A program made the translations under genes and the position numbers. The notes under the pieces are model-generated. The model had not been told where the DNA came from. It saw only the letters and a list, made by a program, of their open reading frames with translations, and did no database searches. DNA of 64,000 bases from Hymenobacter sp. DG25B. Its GTDB lineage: Bacteria; Bacteroidota; Bacteroidia; Cytophagales; Hymenobacteraceae. Positions 6,048 to 14,249 of this stretch are shown piece by piece; within the stretch, counting starts at the first letter, position 1; the number at the start of each line of letters is the position of its first letter. The stretch lies in contig NZ_CP010054.1 of NCBI RefSeq assembly GCF_000801315.1, forward strand, positions 3,658,001-3,722,000, written 5' to 3'.

Positions 6048-8318
6048 GTGTCTACTTCGCCCCATATTCTGCTCATTACGCCGCCGCTTACGCAGCTGAA
6101 CACGCCCTACCCGGCTACGGCCTATATAAAAGGCTTTTTGGGCGGGCGCGGCTACACCGTTACGCAGGCAGATCTGGGGCTGGAGCTGGTGCTGAAGCTG
6201 TTTTCGAAGGAAGGCCTCAGGCGGGTATTTGCGGAAATTGAAGCCGGCCCTTATCAACTGAGCGACAACGCCCGCCGCATGCTGCGCCTAAAGCAAAGCT
6301 ACCTGAACACTGTTGAGCCCGTTATCCGCTTCCTGCAAAACAAGGACAACACCTTGGCGTCGCGCATCTGTCACTCCCGGTTTCTGCCTGAAGCCAGCCG
6401 CTTTGATAACGTGGCCGATCTGGAAACGGCCTTCGGCACCATGGGCCTCAGCGACCAGGCCCGCCACCTGGCCACGCTCTACCTGGAAGACCTGGCTGAC
6501 CTGATTAAAGAAACCGTGGGCCCACAGTTTGGCTTTTCACGCTACGCCGAGAAGCTGGCTATGTCGGCTACCACGTTTGATGCCCTGCACGAAGCCCTGC
6601 AAGCCGCACCTAACCTGCTGGACCAGATGCTGCTGGAGCTGGCAGACGCGCTAATGGCCAAAGTGCAGCCAGATGTAGTGGGCTTTTCCGTCCCCTTCCC
6701 CGGTAACCTGTACGGCGCGCTGCGGCTGGCGGGCCGCATCAAACAAATCAGCCCGGCCACCAAAACCCTGATGGGCGGCGGCTACCCCAACACCGAGCTG
6801 CGCACCATTCAGGAGCCCCGCTTTTTCGACTACATCGATTTCCTGACCCTGGACGATGGCGAAGGCCCCTGGCTACGGCTGCTTGAGGCCATCAGTTGCC
6901 AGTTGCCGGTTGCCAGTTGCCAGAATGAACAGTTAGCAGATGTAGTCCAGAACAACCTGGCAACTGGCAACCGGCAACTGGCAACTCATCAATTGCAGCG
7001 CACCTTCCTGCGCAATGCCTTGGGTGAGGTGGAATACCACAACTCGCCCCAGCCAGACATACCCCACGCCGAAGTAGGCACGCCGGACTACTCCGATTTG
7101 CCGCTGACGGAATACCTCTCCGTGATTGAGGTACTGAACCCCATGCACCGGCTGTGGAGTGACGGGCGCTGGAACAAGCTGACCGTGGCCCATGGCTGCT
7201 ACTGGAAGCGCTGCTCCTTCTGTGATGTAACGCTGGACTATATCTCGCGCTACGAAACTGCGCCCAGCACCCTGCTGGTAGACCGCATCGAGCAGATTAT
7301 AGCGCAAACCGGGCAAACCGGCTTTCACTTTGTAGACGAAGCTGCCCCGCCCCTGGCCTTGCGCGACCTGGCCATTGAGCTCCTCAAGCGGCGCGTAACC
7401 ATTACGTGGTGGGGCAATATTCGCTTCGAGAAAACCTTTACGCCCGACCTGTGCCGGCTGCTGGCAGCCTCCGGCTGCATTGCCGTAAGCGGCGGGCTGG
7501 AAGTAGCTTCTGACCGCCTGCTGGCTCTTATGGAAAAAGGCGTCACCATTGCCCAGGTAGCCCGCGTGACGGATGGCTTCACCCAGGCCGGCATTATGGT
7601 GCACGCCTACCTCATGTATGGTTTCCCCACCGAAACCGCCCAGGAAACGGTAGACAGCCTGGAGGTAGTGCGCCAGCTGTTTGCCGCTGGTATTGTGCAA
7701 AGCGGCTACTGGCACCGTTTCTCCATGACGGCGCACTCGCCCGTGGGTAAGAACCCGGCCAAGTATCAGGTAGCTCCCGTTGGCCCCGAGCCCGGCCCCT
7801 TTGCCTGGAACGACCTCTGGCACGAAGACCCCACCGGCACCGACCACGAAGCTTTCGGACCCGGCCTGGCCAAAGCCCTATATAACTACCTGCACGGCGT
7901 GGCCCTGCAGGAGCCGCTCAGCTTCTGGTTCGATTTCAAAACGCCCCGCGCCACGGTACCGCGCCACCTCATTCAGCAGGCACTGCAGGAACCCGGCAAG
8001 CCGGATGCCGCCCGGCCCAACAACCGCCTGTTCTGGCTGGGCAACACCCCGGAGCTACGCTACGAAGCAGGCAAGAAGGGGCAACAAGCCGTACTGACCT
8101 TTTTTGAGCAGGCGGAGGATTTCGAAGTGAAAGTACCGGCGCCGCTTGGGCCCTGGCTGCAGACGTTGCTTACCAGCTTGGCCTCAGATTACGACACAAA
8201 AGTGCTGTTGAAAGATGCCGCCCAAAGCTTCCCTACTGCGGGTGGGCAGAAGTGGGAGCAATTTCTGCTGAGCGCCGGCTGGCTTACGTTGCGCGAAAAA
8301 GGGCTACTGGTGTTGTAG
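6048..8318 (+). CDS. B12-binding-domain radical SAM protein
   Basis: Start GTG 6048 is chosen from the promoter position and because the protein then begins with the conserved strand HILLITPPLTQLNTPYP. The 756-residue product has an N-terminal cobalamin-binding-like region (about 1-280, with DVVGFSVPFPGN and TLMGGGYPN), and a radical SAM core (about 365-600) whose cluster motif GCYWKRCSFC has Cys spacing CxxxxCxxC instead of the usual CxxxCxxC. It continues with HFVDEAAPP, WWGNIRFEKTF and GLEVASDRLL. Such enzymes make a 5'-deoxyadenosyl radical and often methylate or rearrange unreactive carbons; the substrate is unknown. Residues about 282-314, in the linker between the two domains, are encoded by a palindromic repeat (6894-6986). 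The gene stands alone and ends 10 bases from a convergent gene. Family is firm. Confidence 0.9.
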   Translation: MSTSPHILLITPPLTQLNTPYPATAYIKGFLGGRGYTVTQADLGLELVLKLFSKEGLRRVFAEIEAGPYQLSDNARRMLRLKQSYLNTVEPVIRFLQNKDNTLASRICHSRFLPEASRFDNVADLETAFGTMGLSDQARHLATLYLEDLADLIKETVGPQFGFSRYAEKLAMSATTFDALHEALQAAPNLLDQMLLELADALMAKVQPDVVGFSVPFPGNLYGALRLAGRIKQISPATKTLMGGGYPNTELRTIQEPRFFDYIDFLTLDDGEGPWLRLLEAISCQLPVASCQNEQLADVVQNNLATGNRQLATHQLQRTFLRNALGEVEYHNSPQPDIPHAEVGTPDYSDLPLTEYLSVIEVLNPMHRLWSDGRWNKLTVAHGCYWKRCSFCDVTLDYISRYETAPSTLLVDRIEQIIAQTGQTGFHFVDEAAPPLALRDLAIELLKRRVTITWWGNIRFEKTFTPDLCRLLAASGCIAVSGGLEVASDRLLALMEKGVTIAQVARVTDGFTQAGIMVHAYLMYGFPTETAQETVDSLEVVRQLFAAGIVQSGYWHRFSMTAHSPVGKNPAKYQVAPVGPEPGPFAWNDLWHEDPTGTDHEAFGPGLAKALYNYLHGVALQEPLSFWFDFKTPRATVPRHLIQQALQEPGKPDAARPNNRLFWLGNTPELRYEAGKKGQQAVLTFFEQAEDFEVKVPAPLGPWLQTLLTSLASDYDTKVLLKDAAQSFPTAGGQKWEQFLLSAGWLTLREKGLLVL
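6894..6986. repeat. 30-bp perfect inverted repeat inside a coding region
   Basis: Bases 6894-6923 and 6957-6986 are exact reverse complements (30 of 30), separated by a 33-base loop. Each arm is built from 7-base units of the type AGTTGCC/GGTTGCC. The length and frame allow translation through it as part of the radical SAM protein (Gln/Leu/Ala-rich peptide). It looks like an inserted palindromic element rather than ordinary coding sequence. Confidence 0.9.
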
Positions 8319-8327
8319 CCTTTACCC

Positions 8328-9443
8328 TTACTTGATAAGTCGCTGCTGCAGCCACTGCTCCACGTCCTGCACGTAGCCGGGGGCAAAGTAGGGCCAACTC
8401 CACAAGCCGGCCGTATTGGTGCTGCCAGGCAACAGGAAATACGCATTGGCCTTGAGGTACACCTGCACGGCGTTGCCGCGCCCGTAGCCAATGGCATTCC
8501 GCAGGCGGCGTGCGCTCTGCCGGGCGTCTACTGCATCATCGGCGCCGGCATACAGAGCCAGCGTAGGAATCCGCTGGCGGCTCAGGGCTTTATAAGCTTG
8601 CGCCTCTGCGGCACTGGCCAGCGGAACGGCTTCCAGAATAATACCTACCGGCCGGGGCCGGGCAACACTTTTTACTACCTGCGTGGCGGCGGTGCCCCGC
8701 ACCCACAGGGCCACCCGGGCGGTATCAATGGTTGGGGTTGTGCGCAGGGCGGAAAAGGCTGCTTCTACCCATTGCCGGGCCGAGGAATCAGTAGGGGCAT
8801 TTTTTGATGCTGCCGGTGCCAGCAGCAGGGAAGCCACGCCCTGGCGGGCCAGCCAGGCGGCACGGGCCGGGCCAACGGCAGAAGTAACCGAATCCGGCAG
8901 CACTACCATAACCGGATGCCGGGCCACAGTGTCTTCGGGCAAATACAGGGTAGCTATCTGGCGCTGATTGCCCGCTTGCAGCCGCACGGCCTGCTCCTGG
9001 TATTGGCGGGGCGCGGCGGGCCCACGGCGCACCCATACAAACTCGGCCCGCAGGCTATCCAGCAGGAAAGAGCCCCGCAGGAAGTCACCTTCCCGTATAG
9101 CATTTACGGTAACGTGGCCCGGAAAACCGCCCTGCTGTTCGAAATGCAGCTGCGGCTCGGTGTAATGCACCTCGTTCAGCGGAACTTCCATACCGGGCAC
9201 GGCCGGAAATGACAGCTCGGCCTGCAGTTTGCCGGGCGCTACCTCCCGCAAGTCCAGAGCGGCCCGCAGCTCAGTTCCCTGAATAGTAACCGGTCCTTCA
9301 AAGTGGCCGGTGGGTAGCGGCAGCGCCGGCTTGCCGGATTTTCCGGAGCAGGCCGTCAGCAGCAGACAGCCAACCGCCAATGCCCGGCCCTGGGCAGCCC
9401 AGGACAGCAGACGAGGGAAAGAGACAAAGCCGTTTACGGGCAC
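8328..9443 (-). CDS. Lipoprotein with alpha/beta-hydrolase-like domain
   Basis: A lipobox LLTACS marks a lipoprotein. The GTG at 9443 gives a signal peptide of normal length with Cys at residue 32; an ATG at 9494 is also in frame but makes an unusually long leader with two hydrophobic parts, and an exact -7 element lies between the two. The 371-residue product has an N-terminal beta-rich part (about 45-150, PTGHFEGPVTIQGTELRA) and a C-terminal part with hydrolase-like strands (PVMVVLPDS, GVASLLLAPAA, VALWVRG, IPTLALYAGADDAVD). The usual G-x-S-x-G nucleophile elbow is not obvious: the matching place reads WVRGTAATQ. It may therefore be a degenerate hydrolase. It follows the acetyltransferase gene closely. 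Function unknown. Confidence 0.75.
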   Translation of the reverse strand: MPVNGFVSFPRLLSWAAQGRALAVGCLLLTACSGKSGKPALPLPTGHFEGPVTIQGTELRAALDLREVAPGKLQAELSFPAVPGMEVPLNEVHYTEPQLHFEQQGGFPGHVTVNAIREGDFLRGSFLLDSLRAEFVWVRRGPAAPRQYQEQAVRLQAGNQRQIATLYLPEDTVARHPVMVVLPDSVTSAVGPARAAWLARQGVASLLLAPAASKNAPTDSSARQWVEAAFSALRTTPTIDTARVALWVRGTAATQVVKSVARPRPVGIILEAVPLASAAEAQAYKALSRQRIPTLALYAGADDAVDARQSARRLRNAIGYGRGNAVQVYLKANAYFLLPGSTNTAGLWSWPYFAPGYVQDVEQWLQQRLIK

Positions 9444-9471
9444 GAGGAAGAGAAAAAGGGAAACAATACGG

Positions 9472-9479
9472 CAAATGTA
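9472..9479 (-). promoter_or_regulatory. Possible -7 promoter element
   Basis: On the minus strand this reads TACATTTG, an exact TAnnTTTG match, between the two candidate starts (9494 and 9443) of the hydrolase-like lipoprotein gene. It favours the GTG at 9443. No -33 element is evident, so it may be chance. Confidence 0.3.
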
Positions 9480-9503
9480 CGGCTTGCGCGCCATGCAGCG
9501 CTT

Positions 9504-10040
9504 TTACAGGCCTTTGCGCAGAATCAGGTCGTTCTGGATATCAGTCCCTACCTGGAAGGCATGCTCGCCAATAGTTTTAAAACCGAAGCGGCGGTAAAAC
9601 TCAATAGCCCGCTCGTTTTTCTCCCATACGCCCAGCACCACGCTCCGGCAGTTTTGCTGGCGGGCTTCTTCAATGGCGCGGCGCATCAGCGTGGCACCCA
9701 AGCCTGTGCCAATCCAGTCTTCAAGCACGTACAGCCGCTCAATTTCCAGGCGGTCGGCGGGGGATTTACCTTCGGCAATACCCAGCTCGGAGCCGATGAG
9801 CAGCTTAGCATAGCCTACGGGCACCTGCTGCATATAAGCCAGCAGGAACACCACCGCTGGGTTCTGCAGCTCGGCCATTTGCTGCTCCGGGCCAAAGTTG
9901 GCTTCCAGGTAAGCCACCATGTCTTCGGGCTTGTTATCAGCGGCAAAGGTTTCGTGAAACGTCTGGCGGCCTAGTTCGGCCAGCTGCGCTGCTACGGCCG
10001 CGGTGCGCTTGGCCACTACAATTTGCAGGGGGGAAGACAT
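9504..10040 (-). CDS. GNAT N-acetyltransferase (PaiA-like)
   Basis: This 178-residue protein has the GNAT fold: N-terminal RQTFHETFAADNKPEDMVAYL, the acetyl-CoA binding region IERLYVLEDWIGTGLGATLM (the R/Q-x-x-G-x-G/A loop is IGTGLGA), and the end FYRRFGFKTIGEHAFQVG then QNDLILRKGL. The order FNETF-like start, ERLYV and GVWEKNERAIEFYRRFGF is very close to PaiA-type spermidine/spermine acetyltransferases, so polyamines are possible substrates, though related GNATs use other amines. It acts in the cytoplasm. The lipoprotein gene follows closely on the same strand and a small membrane protein gene precedes it by 29 bases, so the three may form an operon. Family firm, substrate inferred. Confidence 0.88.
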   Translation of the reverse strand: MSSPLQIVVAKRTAAVAAQLAELGRQTFHETFAADNKPEDMVAYLEANFGPEQQMAELQNPAVVFLLAYMQQVPVGYAKLLIGSELGIAEGKSPADRLEIERLYVLEDWIGTGLGATLMRRAIEEARQQNCRSVVLGVWEKNERAIEFYRRFGFKTIGEHAFQVGTDIQNDLILRKGL

Positions 10041-10069
10041 AGAAAAAAAGCGCCGGGGCGCGGGAGATA

Positions 10070-10354
10070 TCAGGAAATGGAATGGTCGCCGGGCTCGTCA
10101 GATATCCGCGCGTCACGCCGCATGCGGCGCCCGTAGCGGATAATGATGATAAAAGCGGCAAAGGTAGCCAGGGTAAGTAACCAGTCCTGCACGGGTACCA
10201 GCTGATTAGGCTGATCCGGCAACACGCCGACGCCCGTAATCAGGCCGCTCAGATAGAGTTGCGTCACGGTACGCACCAGCATCAGGGCAGCCCCAATACC
10301 ACCCAGAATCATCAATAGTAACCCGAATTGGCGCCGGCCGGCAGGAGAAGCCAT
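10070..10354 (-). CDS. Small two-helix membrane protein
   Basis: With the ATG at 10354 (MASPAGRRQF) the product has 94 residues; a start 7 codons upstream is also in frame. Two hydrophobic helices are visible, about 9-32 (GLLLMILGGIGAALMLV) and 57-74 (WLLTLATFAAFIIIIRYG), with a basic end RRMRRDARISDEPGDHSIS that should be cytoplasmic. No domain was recognised. It is probably the first gene of a short minus-strand operon with the acetyltransferase. Function unknown. Confidence 0.65.
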   Translation of the reverse strand: MASPAGRRQFGLLLMILGGIGAALMLVRTVTQLYLSGLITGVGVLPDQPNQLVPVQDWLLTLATFAAFIIIIRYGRRMRRDARISDEPGDHSIS

Positions 10355-10486
10355 AGCAGAAGGATTTTGGTGCAAGAAACAGCTTTTGCGGCAAAACAGC
10401 CTGTTACTCCTGCTCTCCTACGAAATTTCGGGAACCCAGGCTGCAAACCTTCGGCCCCTCCGTTTTCCCGGCAGTCACACGCCGAG

Positions 10487-10516
10487 TTGCAAATTGATTT
10501 CACCTGTGTAATTTTG
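10487..10516 (+). promoter_or_regulatory. Bacteroidota promoter of the tRNA-Gly gene
   Basis: TTG at 10487-10489, a 19-base spacer and TAATTTTG at 10509-10516 fit the two-part Bacteroidota promoter well. Transcription would begin about 10-12 bases before the tRNA. Confidence 0.75.
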
Positions 10517-10532
10517 CCTTACCACATTCTTT

Positions 10533-10605
10533 GCGAGAGTAGCTCAGTTGGTAGAGCATCAGCTTCCCAAGCTGAGGGTCGCGAGTTCGAACCTCGTTTC
10601 TCGCT
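10533..10605 (+). tRNA. tRNA-Gly (anticodon CCC)
   Basis: The sequence folds as a full cloverleaf: acceptor stem GCGAGAG with TTCTCGC (one G-U pair at its base), D arm GCTC/GAGC, anticodon stem TCAGC/GCTGA around the loop TTCCCAA, a 5-base variable region and a T arm with loop TTCGAAC. The anticodon CCC reads GGG glycine codons. The 3' CCA is not encoded. A promoter lies just upstream and a terminator just downstream, so it is a single-gene unit. Confidence 0.96.
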
Positions 10606-10615
10606 CATTTCGAAG

Positions 10616-10652
10616 AACGCCATTTATCTGACTCAGATAGGTGGCGTTTTTT
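10616..10652 (+). terminator. Intrinsic terminator of the tRNA-Gly gene
   Basis: Two stacked stems, 10616-10622 with 10642-10648 and 10625-10631 with 10633-10639, form a long hairpin with a small internal bulge, followed by a run of T. It starts 10 bases after the tRNA. Confidence 0.8.
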
Positions 10653-10818
10653 CGTGCGGCATGGGTTGCTTTAGAAGGAGTAAGTGGTTTTCGCAGCAGG
10701 GGCAAAAACTACTTAAAATCAGCATTCTGGGCCGATATTTCCATCCTCAGAATGGCATTACACGTTTGAAGAAGAGCGACTCCCTCCCACGGTTCCTTTC
10801 TTTTCCTGAGACGTTACC

Positions 10819-11016
10819 ATGAAGAGTAAAAACACTTCCAAAACCAGTGTGCGGCAGCAGGATTGGAAAAGCACAGATATAGTCCGCAACCCCAATAATT
10901 ACTCCGAGGATTTGCTTCCCCTGCCCAGCGAGCAGGACCAGAACTACCTTCCTCCCCAGGTGCGGGGCCAGCAGCAAGGCCGCACGGCGGAGCTGGGCAG
11001 CCCGGATTGGTACTAG
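10819..11016 (+). CDS. Small hypothetical soluble protein
   Basis: This is a 65-residue open frame starting with ATG. It is very polar, with many Gln, Asn and Ser residues (for example STDIVRNPNNYSEDLLP), no Cys, no membrane segment and no signal peptide. Codon third positions are rich in G and C like the neighbouring real genes, and no longer frame competes, so it is probably translated. It lies alone between the tRNA unit and the convergent histidine kinase gene. No family was recognised. Confidence 0.5.
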   Translation: MKSKNTSKTSVRQQDWKSTDIVRNPNNYSEDLLPLPSEQDQNYLPPQVRGQQQGRTAELGSPDWY

Positions 11017-11117
11017 CTGCCGGGCATAAATCTCACCTCATGCAAACGGGGCCACAAATGCGGCCCTGCTTGTTGTAAATCAGCCGCAATACTGCTGTCA
11101 TAGGCAGGTTCAAAGCA

Positions 11118-14100
11118 TTATTTAGGGAAGTACACGGTAAAGGTAGAGCCTTCCCCTACTTGGCTGACTACCGCTACGCTGCCGCCGGCATTTTCCACCA
11201 TCTTCTTCACCATATATAGTCCTACGCCGGAGCCTTCCACATGCGTGTGGAAGCGCTGAAACATCTGGAAAGGCTGCCGCTCACGGTCAAGTTCGATGCC
11301 CAGACCGTTGTCCTTCACTTCCAGAACCATATATTTTTCTACCGGGAAGCACCGAAGGATCACCAGCGGGTCGCGCTCCGGGTTATGATACTTGAGAGCG
11401 TTACTGACGAGGTTGAAGACCACGGAGCGGAGGTTTTTGGCCGAGAAGGCAATGGAGGGGCAGTCCTGCACATCTACCTGCAGGCGGGCACCTACTTCCT
11501 GAATAAGCGGGGCCAGATCCAGGAGCACATCTTCTACTACCTCGGCCAGCTGCACTTGGGTGGGAGCCTGCTCATGTTCCTTCTGCAGGCGGGAGACATC
11601 GGTCAGGTGCTCAATGGTGCGCGTGAAACGGTTCACAGAATCATGCATCAGCTCCAGAATGTAGCTTACTTCCCGGGTTCGGGTAGACTCTGTTAGCTCA
11701 TCCTGCAAGGTTTGCAGCAGCCCTTCAATATTGGTAATAGGGGCTTTTAAATCGTGGGAGGCGGTGTAAATGAAGTTATCCAAGTCTACGTTGGTGCGCG
11801 TGAGCTGCTGGTTGAGGTTATCCAGCGCGACGTTAGCAGTCAGCAGCTGCTGGTTGGCCTGTGCCACCTGCTGGCGGGCAGCCACCTGCTCACTTACCTC
11901 CGTAGCAACCGCCGCTATGCTGGTAATAGCGCCATCCGCATCGCGCAGCGGTTGGTAAACAAAGTTCAGGTACACGGTTTCCAGCTGCCCCTGTCGCTCC
12001 AGTAGGGTAGTAACTTCCTGTGCGACAAAGGCCTCCCCAGAAGCCACCACCTGGTCCAGCAATTCCTTATAGCCCTGGTCCCGTACTTCGGGCAGCGCCT
12101 CAAAAATTGGTCGGCCTATTACCTGTTCCGGGGTGCGCCCCCAGATAGCCGTGACGCGGGGGTTAGCTACTTCCACCAGATACTCCGGCCCCCGAAAAAT
12201 GGCTACGGCCACCGGTGCCTGCTCAAACAGGGCCTGCAGCTGGGCCTGCTGGGCGGCCCGCTGCTGGCGGGCCAGCACTTGCTCCGTTACATCAAACGCA
12301 AAAATGGAGACGCCTATCGTAACGCCTTCTTCCTGGTAGGCCTGATAGGTAAAGGTATAGTACTTCTCCGGCAGCAAATTGCCCTCCAGGTCGCGCACCT
12401 GCAGTGGCAATTCTGTACCAAAAAATGGCTCGCCGGTGGCATACACCTGGTCCAGGAGGGCTAAGAACCCATAGTCTACGGTTTCAGGCAGGGCCTCAGC
12501 CAGGGGCAGGCCCAGCAGCTGGCGGCCCGGGAAAAGGCCCTGATAGCCGGGGTTGACGTAATCGAAGCGGTGCTCCGGGCCGTGCAGAATGGCTACGCTG
12601 GCCGGGGTCTGCTCAAATACCTGAAAGAAGATTTCGCGCTGACGCACTACCTGCTGCGCGGCTGCCAGCGCCTCCGCCTGGAGCTGGTCGGCGCGCTGCC
12701 GGCTTTGCTCCTGCTGGGTTACTTCAAAGGCAAACACCAGCACGCCATCAATCTGGCCGCTGGCATTATAACGCGCCTGCTGAATGAAACTGAAGTAGCG
12801 GTCTTCCAGTACTCCATTATCCGCCCGCACCAAAGGAATAAGAATCCCTGTCTCCTCGTGCGTTTTGCCCGTATCGTACACCTGCCGGAAGGTATGATAT
12901 ACCGAGTGGTCTTTTACCTCGGGCAGGGCCTCCAGCAGCGGCTTGCCTAGTAGCTCCCGATTAAGAAAAAGCTGCTGATAACTAGGATTGACCAGCTCAT
13001 ACACCAGATCTGGCCCATTGAGGATGCAAATAGCGGCCGGGGCCTGCATGAAGAGGCTCTCCAGGCGTTCCTTCTGCCGCTCGGCTTCGGCCTGGGCCAC
13101 CAGGAGAAGGCTGGTACGCTCTTCCACCCGCGACTCCAGCTCCCGATTTAGCAGCTGCAGCTGCAGCTGAGCGCTCAACAGGTCTATATTATTGGCCAGA
13201 AACTCCTCATTGGAAGCGTGCAGCTCTTCGTTGGTAGCCGCCAGCTCCTCGTTTGCTATGGCCAAGTCGGCGTTCAGGCTCTGCACCTTCCGGCGCGTAT
13301 GCACCTGCTCGGTTACGTCTACTCCTACTACTACAACGCCAGTTACTGAGCCGTGCTGGTTGTGCAGGGGTTGGTACACAAAATCAAAATAGGTTTCCTG
13401 CAGGCGCCCGTTTCGCCACATATAAATGGCCTGCTCCTTTCCTACATAAGGCTTGCCGGTGTCCATTACCTCCTGCAGAATCTGCTCAAAGCCTTGCCCC
13501 TGCAGCTCGGGTAGAGCCTGCAGCAAGGGTAACCCCAGCAACTGTTCTTCGGTGCGCCCCCACACAGTACAGGCCAGGGGGTTGATGTTCATGATAGTAA
13601 ACTCGGGGCCTTGCACGTAGCTGAAAGCCACCGGCGCCTGATGCAGAATGGTACGCAGCTGCTCACGCTGCTCTTCCGTCTCGGCGCGGGCTGTCTTTTC
13701 CCGGGCCTGGCTCTCGCGCAGGGCTTGTTCTATGGGGCTGCGCTCATGATCAGAAGTATCGGTAAAGCTGACGACAAGCCATTGGCCGCTGCGCTGTGCC
13801 GCTATTCGAAAGTAGTTATCCAGCTCATCTGCCTGACAGTTTACCTCGTATTGGCCAGCCTCGCCCGTTTCAAATACCCGGCAGTAGAAATCATACACGC
13901 CATTAGGCACCGTACCGGGAAAGCGGGTACGCACAGTGCCGCCTGGCTGCTCGGGCAACTGCGTCATGCGCTGGCCGGCCGGGTTCAGGTACTCCAACGC
14001 AAAGTCGGTTAGCTCGCCGGCCGGCCCATAAAGGGGGCGCAGCAGGTGAATAGCCGTTAAAGAGACTTCCAGTACGGTATGAAGCAGTTCCTGGGGGGAG

Positions 14101-14138
14101 GAATAAGGTATAGACAAGGCGGCAGAGGATTCAGGCAT
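11118..14138 (-). CDS. Multi-PAS hybrid-less sensor histidine kinase (HisKA type)
   Basis: This 1006-residue cytoplasmic kinase has no transmembrane segment. Reading in order: a PAS-like domain (about 14-128), a PAS (160-280), a long coiled coil (285-350, repeats of EELAATNEELHASNEEF), and three further PAS domains (about 350-475, 500-625, 630-745), then a dimerisation/phospho-acceptor helix with ASHDLKAP (His about 795), N box NLVSNALKYH, G1 box DNGLGIE and G2 box GSGVGLYMV, ending in QVGEGSTFTVYFPK. All catalytic boxes look intact, so it should autophosphorylate. No receiver domain is attached and no response regulator is nearby. It is the last of three minus-strand signalling genes (gap 111 bases to the next), so it likely works with the PAS kinase and the CheB-CheR fusion upstream. 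Confidence 0.93.
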   Translation of the reverse strand: MPESSAALSIPYSSPQELLHTVLEVSLTAIHLLRPLYGPAGELTDFALEYLNPAGQRMTQLPEQPGGTVRTRFPGTVPNGVYDFYCRVFETGEAGQYEVNCQADELDNYFRIAAQRSGQWLVVSFTDTSDHERSPIEQALRESQAREKTARAETEEQREQLRTILHQAPVAFSYVQGPEFTIMNINPLACTVWGRTEEQLLGLPLLQALPELQGQGFEQILQEVMDTGKPYVGKEQAIYMWRNGRLQETYFDFVYQPLHNQHGSVTGVVVVGVDVTEQVHTRRKVQSLNADLAIANEELAATNEELHASNEEFLANNIDLLSAQLQLQLLNRELESRVEERTSLLLVAQAEAERQKERLESLFMQAPAAICILNGPDLVYELVNPSYQQLFLNRELLGKPLLEALPEVKDHSVYHTFRQVYDTGKTHEETGILIPLVRADNGVLEDRYFSFIQQARYNASGQIDGVLVFAFEVTQQEQSRQRADQLQAEALAAAQQVVRQREIFFQVFEQTPASVAILHGPEHRFDYVNPGYQGLFPGRQLLGLPLAEALPETVDYGFLALLDQVYATGEPFFGTELPLQVRDLEGNLLPEKYYTFTYQAYQEEGVTIGVSIFAFDVTEQVLARQQRAAQQAQLQALFEQAPVAVAIFRGPEYLVEVANPRVTAIWGRTPEQVIGRPIFEALPEVRDQGYKELLDQVVASGEAFVAQEVTTLLERQGQLETVYLNFVYQPLRDADGAITSIAAVATEVSEQVAARQQVAQANQQLLTANVALDNLNQQLTRTNVDLDNFIYTASHDLKAPITNIEGLLQTLQDELTESTRTREVSYILELMHDSVNRFTRTIEHLTDVSRLQKEHEQAPTQVQLAEVVEDVLLDLAPLIQEVGARLQVDVQDCPSIAFSAKNLRSVVFNLVSNALKYHNPERDPLVILRCFPVEKYMVLEVKDNGLGIELDRERQPFQMFQRFHTHVEGSGVGLYMVKKMVENAGGSVAVVSQVGEGSTFTVYFPK

Positions 14139-14249
14139 AAACGGGAGCGGCGGAATGCAGGCGGGCTAGCACGTGTAAGATAAGCCAGCGGCGGAAAGTT
14201 CGCCCGGGGGCCGATGAGCTTCCCGAACCGGAAAGGCCACCATGCCGGC

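Noticed and set aside
6894..6986. Possible pair of CRISPR repeats
   Set aside because: The two copies are inverted, not direct, and only two are present.
10672..10818. Additional RNA gene after tRNA-Gly
   Set aside because: No cloverleaf or other conserved RNA fold was recognised after the terminator at 10616-10652.
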